Part shown: positions 10,247-19,577 of the stretch, piece by piece
Position numbering within the stretch: position 1 is the first letter of the stretch
How the letters are laid out: every line of letters starts with the position of its first letter
Assembly (NCBI RefSeq): GCF_003149105.1
Contig: NZ_QGDS01000001.1
Location: 635,334-699,333 of the forward strand
Length of the DNA: 64,000 bases
DNA from: Faecalicatena contorta
GTDB lineage: Bacteria; Bacillota; Clostridia; Lachnospirales; Lachnospiraceae
Direction: 5' to 3'
Program-made: the position numbers and the translations under genes
The notes under the pieces: generated by a model
What the model was told of the DNA's origin: nothing
Seen by the model: the letters and a program-made list of their open reading frames with translations, nothing else
Databases searched by the model: none

Positions 10247-10354
10247 AGTTCCTCCTATTCTGTTGTTGTTTTCATTGAAAATAATAGTTGAAATTTTCGA
10301 CTGAATTGTCGCTTAGAAATGGAAAATGAATATTTCCCAGATTCTTTGTGAAGG

Positions 10355-10383
10355 ATTATATCACGGCACCTTAAAAAGTACAA
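10355..10383 (-). promoter_or_regulatory. Sigma-A-type promoter of the ChW/beta-helix protein gene
   Basis: Minus strand TTGTAC, 17 bp, TATAAT (perfect -10 box). It gives a leader of roughly 100 nt before the ATG at 10246. No riboswitch core was recognised in that leader. Confidence 0.6.
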
Positions 10384-10431
10384 GCAGTTACAAACTGATT
10401 ACAGGAGAATTCCCTGTTATATAAAAATACC

Positions 10432-10468
10432 CCGGAACAAACAATGGCTTTGTTTCATTGTCTGCCGG
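10432..10468 (-). terminator. Rho-independent terminator after the GGDEF-HD-GYP gene
   Basis: On the minus strand the arms CCGGCAGACAATG and CATTGTTTGTTCCGG pair with small imperfections and are followed by TATTTTTAT. It lies 15 bp after the stop at 10483 and separates the cheR-mcp-GGDEF unit from the secreted-protein gene. Confidence 0.72.
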
Positions 10469-10482
10469 AGAATTTCATTCTC

Positions 10483-12036
10483 TTATTCCTGGCTCTCGTC
10501 TTCCTGGAACATATTTATAAATATTTCTGCAATGTAAGGATCGAATTGAGTTCCTGCACAGCTCCGTATTTCTTCCAATGCCTCTTTGTGGCTTTTTGCT
10601 CTCGAATCATCTATGGTATTCGTCATGCGGTCATAAGCTTCTAGCACAGTTATTATACGTGCTTTCAATGGAATCTCCTCTTTACAAAGCCCTTTCGGAT
10701 AGCCTGAGCCATCCCACCTTTCATGATGGGCCAGGACAATTCCTGCCAGCCCTACTGTAGTATCAAAATAACTTAGTATCCTGTATCCTACGGCCGGATG
10801 CAGTTTCACATCACTAATTTCCACAGTATTAAAAGTGCCGTCATTTTGCAGAACATCAGATCCTACCACTGCTTTTCCAATGTCATGCAGGTATGCCGCA
10901 CTCTTCAGCTTGCTTATATCGGACTGGGACATCTTCATAACCTGCCCAAGCCTCCCGCACATATCCCTTACCCTTACAGCATGCTGTTTTTCCCAGTCAC
11001 TTTTTGCAAACAGTGCATCAAGCATCATTTTTAATTCAAGGCTCTGGGTGTCACCTCGTTCCACAGACTTTATATTATACATTTTCACTTCCGCATTGCG
11101 CAGTACTTCAACGATATCTCCATCACTCTCTGTTTTTGTTGCATGCCCTATGGAAATACTGCACCGGACAGAATGAATCTTTTGTGTGGACAGTTCGCTT
11201 TTAATTCTCTTTGCAATCTGTTCTGCTTCTTCCTCATCTGTTTTTGGCAGAAACAGTACAAATTCATCCCCGCCCCACCGTGCAATAATATCACCGTCAC
11301 GGCTTACCTTCTGCATAGCCTCAGAAGCCTTTTTCAGGAGCATATCACCTGAAGCATGTCCGAAAATGTCATTGGCCAGCTTTAAACTGTTCACATCCCC
11401 CATAAGAATTGAAATCGGCAGATGCTCCTTTGTATCCATGTGGTACATTTTTTCCTCGAAAAAGCATCTGTTATAAAGACCAGTCAGGGAATCATGAGAA
11501 CTGATATATTCAATTTCCCTCTGACGTTTCTTTTTTTCCGTGACATCCCTGAAAACGAGTACAACACCGCCTACTTGCCCTGTGTCGTCCAAAATGGCTG
11601 CTCCGTTATCTTCCAGATGATACTTTTCACCATCTTTGGAAATCAAAACAACATGATCCCCCGTTTCCCTTGCCTTTCCCGTTGCAAATATTTTTTCAAT
11701 GGTATCCGTAACGGTACGGCCTTCCTCCTCATGAGATAAAATAAAAACTTCCTTATAATTCATTCCTTCCGCTTCTTCCAGCGTCCATCCCGTCAGTCTG
11801 CACGCCACAGGATTCATAAACTCAATATCCCTGCCGCTGCCAATCACCATAACCCCATCCCCTATAGACAGAAGCGTCTGATAATATTTATTACGCTCAT
11901 AAGTCAGAGTATGTATTCTTTTCGTTCTATCTGCCAGTAAAAACAACGAAACAATCAAAATACAGGAGATTATAACAATTGTAGAAAACAACATAACATG
12001 AAAAGTTTCCATTCCTATTATAATGTTCTTTGCCAT
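10483..12036 (-). CDS. Membrane PAS-GGDEF-HD-GYP cyclic-di-GMP signalling protein
   Basis: 517 residues. One N-terminal transmembrane helix (about 12-34) precedes a PAS domain (about 45-165), a GGDEF domain with the intact catalytic motif RWGGDEF, and an HD-GYP domain (about 340-510). The HD-GYP part shows LHDIGK, HPAVGYRIL and HHERWDGSGYPKGL. Both catalytic signatures are intact, so the protein could both make and degrade c-di-GMP, with the PAS domain as sensor. GGAGGAG lies three bases before the ATG at 12036. It follows the chemoreceptor gene by 26 bases and ends at a terminator, so cheR, mcp and this gene form an operon. That context links it to motility decisions. Which activity dominates cannot be told from sequence. 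Confidence 0.92.
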   Translation of the reverse strand: MAKNIIIGMETFHVMLFSTIVIISCILIVSLFLLADRTKRIHTLTYERNKYYQTLLSIGDGVMVIGSGRDIEFMNPVACRLTGWTLEEAEGMNYKEVFILSHEEEGRTVTDTIEKIFATGKARETGDHVVLISKDGEKYHLEDNGAAILDDTGQVGGVVLVFRDVTEKKKRQREIEYISSHDSLTGLYNRCFFEEKMYHMDTKEHLPISILMGDVNSLKLANDIFGHASGDMLLKKASEAMQKVSRDGDIIARWGGDEFVLFLPKTDEEEAEQIAKRIKSELSTQKIHSVRCSISIGHATKTESDGDIVEVLRNAEVKMYNIKSVERGDTQSLELKMMLDALFAKSDWEKQHAVRVRDMCGRLGQVMKMSQSDISKLKSAAYLHDIGKAVVGSDVLQNDGTFNTVEISDVKLHPAVGYRILSYFDTTVGLAGIVLAHHERWDGSGYPKGLCKEEIPLKARIITVLEAYDRMTNTIDDSRAKSHKEALEEIRSCAGTQFDPYIAEIFINMFQEDESQE

Positions 12037-12062
12037 AATCTCCTCCTGCCTGCTGTTGTATT

Positions 12063-13745
12063 TTACTCTGAGTATAATGTAAACTTGCTTACTTCTTCCC
12101 GCAGTATATCTGCCTGCGCAGACATTTCTTCACTTGTGGCCGAATTTTCCTCCGCAGTAGCTGCATTTGTCTGCACAACCGCAGCTACCTGTATCAGGCC
12201 AAACTGAATCTCCTCAATTGCTGTGGACTGCTCTGAAGATGCCTGCTCTATATTTGCAAAGCTTTCCGACACCTTTTTCATATTTGCCCCGACTTCCTGC
12301 AAGATTTGTGCTGTCTGCGCTGTGATAGCCGTTCCCTTAGACACAGTTGCAACAGAATTCTGAATCAGTTCCGAGGTCTGTTTTGCAGCCTCTGCAGACT
12401 TTCCGGCAAGATTGCGGACTTCATCAGCTACAACCGCAAAGCCTTTTCCAGCCTCTCCCGCACGGGCGGCCTCAATACTTGCATTTAATGAAAGAATATT
12501 CGTCTGAAATGCAATATCCTCAATTACTTTTGTAATATGAACAATTTGATTTGAAGCAGCATCAATTTCTGCCATGGCTTCTGTAAGGTTCTTCATGTAG
12601 TCATTTCCGGTGTGAATCTCAATCCCAACCTCTTCCACATACCGGGTCGCTTCCTGAACATTAGAAGCATTCTCCTCCGCCTGTCCCGCAACTCTTTCTA
12701 CCGAAAGAGTAAGCTCATCAATAGATGATGCCTGCTCTGTAGAGCCTGCTGCCAGAGCCTGAGCCCCGCTGGACACCTGAGACGCGCCGGTACTCACTTG
12801 TTCAGCAGCAACATTTATCTGCCTCAATGTATGATTCAGTGAATGAAGAATAACCTCAAGTGCCTTCTGAATCGGATAAAACTCCCCGATGTACTCAATA
12901 TCATTCTTCAGATTCAGATTCCCGTCTGACATTTGCGTAAGCTTGTTGGAAATATCGCCGATATATTTCTGAAGGGTGCTGCGGGTACTATGGATAGAAT
13001 GTGCCAGCATCCCAATTTCAGACGTATCTGCTTCCAGAGAGAAATCAGAGGACAGGTTTCCCTGTGAAATCTCTCTCATCTCCCGCTCAACTGCAGCAAT
13101 CGGGAAAAATACCTTTTTGCGTGTAATCAGCACAATACCCGTCTGTAATATAGCCACTGCCACAATTACACAAAATATAATTGTCTGAAAAATCAAATTC
13201 CTTGCATTAAGCTCGGTAATTGCACTCTCTGTACGCTCATCCAGCATCTTTAAAAATTCTGACTTTAACTCATCGATTTTTAAAATAGACGTATTATACT
13301 CATCACCGTACACATATTCCACAGCCTGCTTGGTGCGGTTTTCCGAGGCATTTTTTATAGCGTCTTGTTCCAGCGGCACAAGATTTGCGGAAATTCCTGA
13401 CATTTCATCAATCTTCTGCTGCTCCGCCCCTGTAATGCCGATTTTTTTCATATTATCCAGCCCAGTGTCACGCCTTTTCAAGTTATTCAATTCATTCTCA
13501 TAATTATCAGCATGTACCTGTTCTCCAGTCACTGCATATGCACGTACTTCAGCTGTCAGATAAGCGGAACCGCTCATAAAAAGACTGGCGTTCTCCGTCA
13601 AATCAAACCGCTCCTTATTTGCTTCGGAAATAGTTATGTTCATGCGGTATAAGAAGAAAAAGCAAACTGCAATACAAATTAACAATGCCAGGGATACCGA
13701 ATTCAAAATATACATAAGAGTGGATTGCTTCATCTTTTTTTTCAT
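12063..13745 (-). CDS. Methyl-accepting chemotaxis protein (4HB-type sensor)
   Basis: 560 residues. TM1 (about 11-33) and TM2 (about 187-210) flank an extracellular helical sensor domain of the four-helix-bundle type. A HAMP region (about 212-265) is followed by a cytoplasmic signalling coiled coil. The highly conserved hairpin tip is present ([20 protein letters not shown], then [13 protein letters not shown]), which binds CheA and CheW. Adaptation sites are expected in the flanking helices rich in AEE/QA. No C-terminal CheR-binding pentapeptide is present. It lies 15 bases after cheR, which would methylate it, and before the PAS-GGDEF-HD-GYP gene. The ligand is unknown. Confidence 0.95.
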   Translation of the reverse strand: MKKKMKQSTLMYILNSVSLALLICIAVCFFFLYRMNITISEANKERFDLTENASLFMSGSAYLTAEVRAYAVTGEQVHADNYENELNNLKRRDTGLDNMKKIGITGAEQQKIDEMSGISANLVPLEQDAIKNASENRTKQAVEYVYGDEYNTSILKIDELKSEFLKMLDERTESAITELNARNLIFQTIIFCVIVAVAILQTGIVLITRKKVFFPIAAVEREMREISQGNLSSDFSLEADTSEIGMLAHSIHSTRSTLQKYIGDISNKLTQMSDGNLNLKNDIEYIGEFYPIQKALEVILHSLNHTLRQINVAAEQVSTGASQVSSGAQALAAGSTEQASSIDELTLSVERVAGQAEENASNVQEATRYVEEVGIEIHTGNDYMKNLTEAMAEIDAASNQIVHITKVIEDIAFQTNILSLNASIEAARAGEAGKGFAVVADEVRNLAGKSAEAAKQTSELIQNSVATVSKGTAITAQTAQILQEVGANMKKVSESFANIEQASSEQSTAIEEIQFGLIQVAAVVQTNAATAEENSATSEEMSAQADILREEVSKFTLYSE

Positions 13746-13760
13746 AGTGTACTTTCTCCC

Positions 13761-14576
13761 TTATTCTTTTCTGTAAATGGCCGGCCTGATATATCTGTAA
13801 CGTGTAGTCTCACGATTCAGTCCCTCTGAATGGCCAATAAACAAGAACCCACCTGGTTCGGTAATATCATATAATCTTTGAATCAGGCGCTCCTTAGTAG
13901 GACCATCAAAATAAATCATAACGTTACGGCAGAATATAACATCCATTTTCTTTTTAAATGGCAAAACAGTGTCCATCAAGTTAATATTCCCAAAAATCAC
14001 CTCTTTTTTTATCTTGTCAGAAACAACACTCTGCTGGCTGTCATATGCTTTGAAATATTTCTTCTGCCAGCTCTGAGGAAGATCCGCTATCTTTTCATTA
14101 GAATAGACGCCCGCCTTTGCAGTAGAGAGAACTCCCTGGGAAATATCTGTAGCCAATATTTTTGTGTCCCACCCGGCTTTATTGGGTCCAAAGTATTCAT
14201 CTATCAGCATCGCAAGGGTATAGGGTTCTTCTCCGGTAGAACAAGCAGCGCTCCAGATTCGCAAATCCTTGTTTCTCACCGTATTTGCCAGATATGGCAG
14301 GACTGTACTTTTAAAGTAATTAAAATGCTCCGGCTCTCTCATGAAAAAGGTATAATTTGTTGTAATCTTATCCAGCATCACAGATGCTGCCTTGCCGGTT
14401 TTATCCGCTTTTACATAATCCAGATATTCTGCCAGGCTGCTCATATTCATACTTGTAAGTAAACTGCCAAGCCTTCCCTCAATCAGGGTTTTTTTCTCAT
14501 CCTTAAAATGAATTCCGTAATTCATTCTGATATAGTTGGCAAATTGCTTAAATTCCTGTTCTTGTATGACAATCAT
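13761..14576 (-). CDS. cheR: Chemotaxis protein methyltransferase CheR
   Basis: 271 residues. An N-terminal helical domain (about 1-80) precedes the SAM-dependent methyltransferase domain. Motifs: NYTFFMREPEHF, the SAM-binding WSAACSTGEEPYTLAM, ILATDIS, and IFCRNVMIYF. It methylates glutamates on chemoreceptors, opposing CheB (60155-61201). GGGGGA lies before the ATG at 14576. It is the first gene of a cheR-mcp-GGDEF/HD-GYP unit, apart from cheA-cheW-cheB. A weak sigma-28-like promoter lies upstream. Confidence 0.96.
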   Translation of the reverse strand: MIVIQEQEFKQFANYIRMNYGIHFKDEKKTLIEGRLGSLLTSMNMSSLAEYLDYVKADKTGKAASVMLDKITTNYTFFMREPEHFNYFKSTVLPYLANTVRNKDLRIWSAACSTGEEPYTLAMLIDEYFGPNKAGWDTKILATDISQGVLSTAKAGVYSNEKIADLPQSWQKKYFKAYDSQQSVVSDKIKKEVIFGNINLMDTVLPFKKKMDVIFCRNVMIYFDGPTKERLIQRLYDITEPGGFLFIGHSEGLNRETTRYRYIRPAIYRKE

Positions 14577-14627
14577 TAATATCCCCCTTAGAAGCGGATA
14601 AATAAACTGAGATTTTTCTCCGCTTTT

Positions 14628-14654
14628 TTATCGTATATGTATGCTCAAAAAATC
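14628..14654 (-). promoter_or_regulatory. Possible sigma-28 promoter of cheR
   Basis: Minus strand GATTTTTT, 11 bp, TACGATAA, 52 bp before the cheR start. The -10 resembles the better sigma-28 sites of this window, while the -35 is poor. The assignment rests mostly on context. Confidence 0.35.
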
Positions 14655-14713
14655 CCCCTTTGTTTTTTAACACGCTTGAAAAGCTATGTTTCACATCATA
14701 AAGGAGGATTTTT
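14648..14713. repeat. Inverted repeat between the superoxide reductase gene and cheR
   Basis: Plus-strand AAAAATCCCCCTTT (14648-14661) and AAAGGAGGATTTTT (14700-14713) are complementary at 13 of 14 positions, with a 38-nt loop. On the minus strand the second arm ends in GGGGGATTTTTT, so it could terminate the superoxide reductase transcript despite its large loop. It also overlaps the possible cheR promoter. Confidence 0.45.
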
Positions 14714-14747
14714 ATCATATTTAATTGTCAACCTTTTTTAACATTCC

Positions 14748-15125
14748 TTATTTGGACTTCCACAGGCTATGTAGGTTGCAGTATGCAAGTGCACCGATAA
14801 CTTCATCTCCATCTGTAAGAGCAAATTCTGCCTTGGGTTCATCCCCAGGATTCAATTCTTTACGCTGCATTCCTTCTTTCGTACTGAGAACAATCCATTC
14901 GATATAATGCTCTTCTGCCATAGGATGCGGCACGGAACCTACTTCTACAGTAACTATATTTCCTTCTACACTGACTACAGGAACATGTTTCTCTGCCGCT
15001 GCATCTACACTTCCAGGTACAATCTCTTTCATAGGTTGTCCGCAGCATATTGTCGGTACTCCAGTATCTTTTACCATAGCAATTATTTTTCCGCAAATCT
15101 CACAGCTATAAAATTTTAATTCCAT
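14748..15125 (-). CDS. dfx: Desulfoferrodoxin (superoxide reductase, two-domain)
   Basis: 125 residues. The N-terminal desulforedoxin domain has CEIC and CC (rubredoxin-like Fe site). The C-terminal superoxide reductase domain has the ligands in KHVPVV, HPMAEEHYIEW and YCNLHSLW (four His plus one Cys). It reduces superoxide to peroxide without releasing oxygen, a protection typical of strict anaerobes. I chose the ATG at 15125, with AAAGGAG nine bases upstream; an earlier ATG at 15146 would use that Shine-Dalgarno as coding sequence. It has its own sigma-A promoter overlapping the end of csrA, so it is a single-gene insertion between the fliW-csrA operon and the cheR operon. Confidence 0.94.
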   Translation of the reverse strand: MELKFYSCEICGKIIAMVKDTGVPTICCGQPMKEIVPGSVDAAAEKHVPVVSVEGNIVTVEVGSVPHPMAEEHYIEWIVLSTKEGMQRKELNPGDEPKAEFALTDGDEVIGALAYCNLHSLWKSK

Positions 15126-15162
15126 AAACTTACACTCCTTTGCCATATTTTAGTTTTAAGCT

Positions 15163-15191
15163 ATTATACCACATTCTGTATTGCTAATCAA
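15163..15191 (-). promoter_or_regulatory. Sigma-A promoter of the superoxide reductase gene
   Basis: Minus strand TTGATT, 17 bp, TATAAT. The -35 box overlaps the csrA stop codon. It allows expression independent of the motility operon upstream. Confidence 0.68.
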
Positions 15192-15418
15192 CGAATATCC
15201 CTATGTATGATATGTTTTATATCAGCAATTTTCGCTTTATCCATAACCGACTCCTGATTAACCATTATGGCCTCTTCCAGTTCTCCCCGCAATATCCTGA
15301 CTTCTTTTGGGGCTTCAATGGCAAGTTTCACTGCATCCGCTCCAACTTCCATAACAGAAATCCGGATATTGTCTCCTATTAAAAGTGTTTCTCCCTTTTT
15401 GCGCTGCAGTACAAGCAT
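15188..15418 (-). CDS. csrA: Carbon storage regulator CsrA
   Basis: 76 residues, beginning [18 protein letters not shown], the near-invariant CsrA N-terminus, with the RNA-contacting strand near [12 protein letters not shown]. It is a dimeric RNA-binding protein that blocks translation at GGA motifs. In Bacillus subtilis the main target is flagellin mRNA and FliW is the antagonist. Here csrA follows fliW by only 3 bases at the end of the flgM operon, and the flagellin leader at 62245-62282 has two GGA sites, so the same partner switch is expected. Confidence 0.96.
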   Translation of the reverse strand: MLVLQRKKGETLLIGDNIRISVMEVGADAVKLAIEAPKEVRILRGELEEAIMVNQESVMDKAKIADIKHIIHRDIR

Positions 15419-15421
15419 ATC

Positions 15422-15859
15422 TTAATCCCCTTTCTTCTGGAATTCGCTCAGAGCATGACGCATTCGGTATTCCTCAGATGCAAGTATTACCTGCGCTGCC
15501 TGTCTGCTCTCTGTATTGACTACAATGGGGCATTTCAAATTCACTGTGCTTTGTTCCGATAATGTCCCAATAACACAGATTACATAAAATGAGAGCACTC
15601 CGGCATCCTCAGTCCCCAGATTTTTATAGTCTGCCAAAGACAATTCAGGACGATAATCTTCCTTCAAGTAAAAGGGATTCATGATAATAAATGACAACTC
15701 AGTATTCTCAGTACTTTGAAGGCAGAGGACGGCATCATTATCCTCCTCAACAGGAAGAGGAAGGAATGTCTTATATTCCTCAAACCCAAACAGCCCTTCC
15801 TGAAAATGGATTAATTCCTCTTCCATAAACAGACTGGAATTTATCACTTCTTTTTTCAT
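15422..15859 (-). CDS. fliW: Flagellar assembly factor FliW
   Basis: 145 residues with the family signature IHFQEGLFGFEEYKTFLPLP and the C-terminal block LKCPIVVNTESRQAAQVIL. FliW binds free flagellin or CsrA; when flagellin is exported, FliW is released and removes CsrA from flagellin mRNA. It lies 23 bases after the DUF6470 gene and 3 bases before csrA, the same order as Bacillus subtilis yviE-fliW-csrA. A clear Shine-Dalgarno precedes the ATG. Confidence 0.95.
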   Translation of the reverse strand: MKKEVINSSLFMEEELIHFQEGLFGFEEYKTFLPLPVEEDNDAVLCLQSTENTELSFIIMNPFYLKEDYRPELSLADYKNLGTEDAGVLSFYVICVIGTLSEQSTVNLKCPIVVNTESRQAAQVILASEEYRMRHALSEFQKKGD

Positions 15860-15882
15860 AATTTCCTCCGGTTCTAACCTTC

Positions 15883-16500
15883 TTATGCCATAACGTCAAT
15901 GTTCTCTCCTGTAAATCTCTCGCCGGCACTCGGGGGTACATAGATAGGACTGCCTACATATTCAATAGACACATCCGGATACTGTAAAACTGACAGCTCA
16001 ATGCTTCCAGGTATAAATTCTACCTTTCCCCAGTCTATTTTTGCATCAAAATTTAATCTGTCCATCTGATAGTTAATCGATATAGATGGAGGGTCCCATT
16101 CAATATTTGCTCCTGTCTTGGGTATAAATCCCAACTCAAATTCACCAGTGGCCGGAGCATTTCTCTGATCAAATATGGATTGCAGGGCTTCTGCCCCCTG
16201 TCCTATTTTTGCTTTCAATAAAAGCTGCCCCTCCTTGGCAAATTGAGCCGTCGCCTCATACGTAGCCTGTGTTCCCTTCTGTGCTGCCTGATGAATTGCA
16301 TTCTTTGTAGTAGGAACTACAGAATTCCTGGCCTCATATGTATCCAGCCTGAGACGGATGGGGCTGCTCTTAATTCTCAGTCCTCCTTCATCACGGCTGA
16401 TTTCCAGTCTTGCAATACCGCCTTTGCGTTCCAGACGGGCATTATTTACTTTCAGCTCATACTCAATAGGTACGCTTGTGATTTTAAGTAGTTGTTCCAT
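15883..16500 (-). CDS. DUF6470 (YviE-like) protein of the flgL-fliW interval
   Basis: 205 residues, no signal peptide or membrane segment. It begins MEQLLKITSVPIEYELKVNNARLE, as in the DUF6470/YviE family found between flgL and fliW. A repeat-like feature is the pattern of INYQMDRLNFD and LSVLQYPDVSIEYVG near the C-terminus. Function is unknown in the family. The position, 34 bases after flgL and 23 before fliW, argues for a late motility role, perhaps in hook-filament junction assembly or flagellin homeostasis (inference). Confidence 0.85.
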   Translation of the reverse strand: MEQLLKITSVPIEYELKVNNARLERKGGIARLEISRDEGGLRIKSSPIRLRLDTYEARNSVVPTTKNAIHQAAQKGTQATYEATAQFAKEGQLLLKAKIGQGAEALQSIFDQRNAPATGEFELGFIPKTGANIEWDPPSISINYQMDRLNFDAKIDWGKVEFIPGSIELSVLQYPDVSIEYVGSPIYVPPSAGERFTGENIDVMA

Positions 16501-16534
16501 TACTGCTCACCTTTTCTTTTTTATAATTATCGTG

Positions 16535-17530
16535 TTACTTCATAAAATCCAAAAGAGATTGGGAAAAAATACTTGTTCCTATTTTCAGTGCTACATTGTA
16601 CACATACTGTGCCCACGAAAAATTCGTAATAGCCTCTGCTTCATCAATATTCACGTCATTCTTGTATTGTTCTGTAATGTTTAATTGCTCGTTTTCCAGT
16701 CTGGTCAGTGTGGATTCAAGGAGCTGGGTTTTCGTTCCGAGTCCCGTCAATTGGTTCCTCATGTCATCACTGCCTTTATTAAACTGGGTCCACAGTTTCT
16801 CATAAGCTTCCGAATCAAAATGATCTTTCTCAAGCAAATCTGCCATCTGTCCTGCCAAAACAATGATATTCTTACTTGTTCCGTCAGCCGTCTGACCATA
16901 TCCTACTGCATTAATTCCAGGAAAAGCTGCATCGAAAGCACTGGAAGGAACAACCTCTCCGCCGGAAAATGTAAACCCGTATCCCAAATCCACATAGGAA
17001 CTCTCCTGTGACAGCTCCTTCATTACGGCCTCATTGGCAGGGTCATTTACATCCAGGCCTCTATACAGAACCTTCCCGTCTTTCGACAATTCGAAAGGTG
17101 CGTTTGAACCATCATTTCCTGCCATTACGTAAGTATTCCCATATTTCGCATTCAGAGTAATAATCATAGATTGCTGTAATGATCTTAAATTCTGTGCATA
17201 TGCACTTCTTCCGGTATCCCCGGTAGAATCACTCATAGCTGCCGTTGAATAGTTCTTATCGATTTCTTTTGCCATAGAACTCAACTGGGTAATCGAGTCC
17301 TCCTGTGTATCCTGCCATTTTTGTACCGTCTTCACTGTATTGGTATAATCTGCATTTCTGGCATACCGTGTCTCCAGCACTGAGCCTCTGGCTGCAGCGG
17401 ATGGATCCTCATAGGAATGAGCAAAACGGCGGCCGGTCTCCACCTGCCTGCGTGCCTGTTCCAGGCCGCTCATAGTGGAATTCAAATTATTCTGATAATT
17501 TCTTCGAATCATATTTGTTGTAATCCGCAT
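16535..17530 (-). CDS. flgL: Flagellar hook-associated protein 3 FlgL
   Basis: 331 residues. The flagellin-like N-terminus MRITTNMIRRNYQNNLNSTM and the C-terminal helix (INIDEAEAITNFSWAQYVYN, then SIFSQSLLDFMK) form the D0/D1 coiled coil of the hook-filament junction. It is exported by the flagellar apparatus. It follows flgK by 11 bases; FlgN is the expected chaperone for both. Length is close to Bacillus FlgL. Confidence 0.95.
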   Translation of the reverse strand: MRITTNMIRRNYQNNLNSTMSGLEQARRQVETGRRFAHSYEDPSAAARGSVLETRYARNADYTNTVKTVQKWQDTQEDSITQLSSMAKEIDKNYSTAAMSDSTGDTGRSAYAQNLRSLQQSMIITLNAKYGNTYVMAGNDGSNAPFELSKDGKVLYRGLDVNDPANEAVMKELSQESSYVDLGYGFTFSGGEVVPSSAFDAAFPGINAVGYGQTADGTSKNIIVLAGQMADLLEKDHFDSEAYEKLWTQFNKGSDDMRNQLTGLGTKTQLLESTLTRLENEQLNITEQYKNDVNIDEAEAITNFSWAQYVYNVALKIGTSIFSQSLLDFMK

Positions 17531-17541
17531 ATTTACATCTC

Positions 17542-19107
17542 CTACCTGCCGACAACGCCGGTTTCATTAATTAATTTGTCCAATAGCTGATCTAAAGTAG
17601 TCATCAGTCTTGATGCCGCATTATAAGACTGCTGGTACCGCATCATATCCATTACTTCTTCATCCAGATTGACACCGGATATCGCATCCTTGGAGTCAGA
17701 TATCTGATTCAGCACAGTAAGATGATTCGATAAAATAGAAGAAGACGCCTTACGTTCAATAGCCTGGGTATTCTGGATATTGTCATACCCGGACATTAAC
17801 GTGCCCTTGAATACAACAAAATCATGCTCTTTGTTACTTAATTCATCTACCATCTTTAATATATTACTGTAAGCTGAAGTATTATCTGTCCCTCCTGCAC
17901 CCGGAGTTTGTGTTCTGGTCAGGTTTACGGTGCCATTCATCCATCCATCAGAAATCTTGATATTTTCAGCAGTAAACGTGGTGGAACCATCGGTTGTCGA
18001 AAACAAATCCTGAGGAATTGTGCCGCCGGCCCCATCATCTGTAGCATTCAGCGTATTCATCAAAGTAGCGAAGGTATCCACAAACTTATCGAACATGGAA
18101 CTATAATATCCAATCCCTTTGATATCAGTGCCGTCAAATACCTCAGATTTGTTGAGCATGTCTATTTTGCCCTTGAGAACACCATTCTGCATCAAATCGG
18201 CAATATCAATATTATTGACATTCGCAGGATCAAGCGGATCCTCAGGTGTTACAGCATCTTTAATCGTCAGGGAAATGGGTATTCCCCCTCCTGTTGTTCC
18301 AAGCTGAAATTCCCCGCCTTTGTCATCAGAAATCAGATTATGGACATTTCCATTCTTATCTTTAAATGTAACCTTAAGGGTGTCTACGGCACTGCTGCCT
18401 GACCCCTGAGTTTCATATGTAACCTGGATAGGGAGGTATGTAGCAAGGTCATCTAAAAGCTGGTTTCTCTGGTCTAAAAGCTCCAAAGCAGGATTCCCCA
18501 TCACTTGAGTATTCTTAATCGTCTTATTCAGTTCTACAATCTGCTGGATACAGGAATTTATATTCTTGATATCTGAGTTCTGAAGCTCGTCAACCGTATC
18601 ACTTATCACACTGGAAACCGATGTTGCATTCTGATGTATTGCATTCAAAAGAACGGTACAAGCAGAACGAACCAATGCATCAGAACTGCGTTCCCCGGAT
18701 TCTGACGGGATTGCCATATTTTTAAGCTGCGAAATCACATCATTCAGGGCACTCCGGATGGCGGACGTATCTGTCTCATCAAAAATGTTTCCAATCTTCT
18801 CCAGAATCTTGTCCGTTGCGTCGGCAGTTCCCACCTTTGCAATCTGATTTCTATATTGTATATCCAGATACGGGTCTCTTATCTGGCTGATTCCGGTTAT
18901 CATAACCCCTTGCCCCACTTTATTGTCAAACGTTGAACTTCCATAGCTCGCTCCTACGGGATTGATGCTTGCAAGATCCAGTCTTTGTCTTGTATAGCCT
19001 GCCGTATTCACATTAGAAAGGTTCTGGCCCGCTACGTCAATTGCTCTCTGACTTGCACTCAGTGCATGCTGCGCCATTGTAAATCCGGCAAATGTAGAAC
19101 GAATCAT
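17542..19107 (-). CDS. flgK: Flagellar hook-associated protein 1 FlgK
   Basis: 521 residues. The N-terminal rod/hook signature (FAGFTMAQHALSASQRAIDV, GQNLSNVNTAGYTRQ) and the C-terminal block (GVNLDEEVMDMMRYQQSYNA) define FlgK. It forms the first hook-filament junction ring. AGGAGG precedes the ATG at 19107. The gene lies between flgN and flgL in the sigma-28-controlled flgM operon. Confidence 0.96.
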   Translation of the reverse strand: MIRSTFAGFTMAQHALSASQRAIDVAGQNLSNVNTAGYTRQRLDLASINPVGASYGSSTFDNKVGQGVMITGISQIRDPYLDIQYRNQIAKVGTADATDKILEKIGNIFDETDTSAIRSALNDVISQLKNMAIPSESGERSSDALVRSACTVLLNAIHQNATSVSSVISDTVDELQNSDIKNINSCIQQIVELNKTIKNTQVMGNPALELLDQRNQLLDDLATYLPIQVTYETQGSGSSAVDTLKVTFKDKNGNVHNLISDDKGGEFQLGTTGGGIPISLTIKDAVTPEDPLDPANVNNIDIADLMQNGVLKGKIDMLNKSEVFDGTDIKGIGYYSSMFDKFVDTFATLMNTLNATDDGAGGTIPQDLFSTTDGSTTFTAENIKISDGWMNGTVNLTRTQTPGAGGTDNTSAYSNILKMVDELSNKEHDFVVFKGTLMSGYDNIQNTQAIERKASSSILSNHLTVLNQISDSKDAISGVNLDEEVMDMMRYQQSYNAASRLMTTLDQLLDKLINETGVVGR

Positions 19108-19127
19108 TGTATTCCTCCTCTCTTAAT

Positions 19128-19577
19128 TCAAACTCTTCTGTTAGTCATATTTTTCAGTCCGGCAGAATCTGCTCTGCCTTCCGTATAAGTCTGGCCTTTT
19201 GCATCATCAATCTTTTTGTTGATCTGGCGCAGATTCACTTCCATAATCACAGTCAAATCCTCATGAACTTCCTGAAACATCTGCATTGTTCTGCTCATTT
19301 CATCAAACAGAGGGAGAAAACGTGTCTTCTCCTCCTCGCCCAGCACCTCCAGTATTTCATGAAAACTCATCCCTGCATACCCGGCCTCTGCCTGTATTCT
19401 GTCTTTTTCTTTCTCCAGACCTCTTAACTGCATAATAGAAGCCTGTTCCTTTATCATGTGGCTTTCAAGCACTGCAATCTGCTGTTCCCTGGCTGCACTT
19501 AACATCTTACTCTCAAGAGAAGTTAACTCCTGAAACAGGAGGATCAGCTTTTGAATTACTTCCTGGAACTCATTCAT
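19128..19577 (-). CDS. flgN: FlgN-family export chaperone for FlgK/FlgL
   Basis: 149 residues, almost entirely helical with coiled-coil character (LTSLESKMLSAAREQQIAVL; DKRI-rich helices), the pattern of FlgN chaperones. It overlaps the end of flgM by 8 bases and precedes flgK by 20, the conserved flgM-flgN-flgK-flgL order. It would hold FlgK and FlgL before export. The C-terminal KGQTYTEGRADSAGLKNMTN is likely the flexible substrate-binding tail. Confidence 0.86.
   Translation of the reverse strand: MNEFQEVIQKLILLFQELTSLESKMLSAAREQQIAVLESHMIKEQASIMQLRGLEKEKDRIQAEAGYAGMSFHEILEVLGEEEKTRFLPLFDEMSRTMQMFQEVHEDLTVIMEVNLRQINKKIDDAKGQTYTEGRADSAGLKNMTNRRV

Noticed and set aside
10247..10430. Leader of the ChW/beta-helix gene as a possible c-di-GMP riboswitch
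   Set aside because: No GEMM-type conserved core could be read; only a sigma-A promoter is supported.
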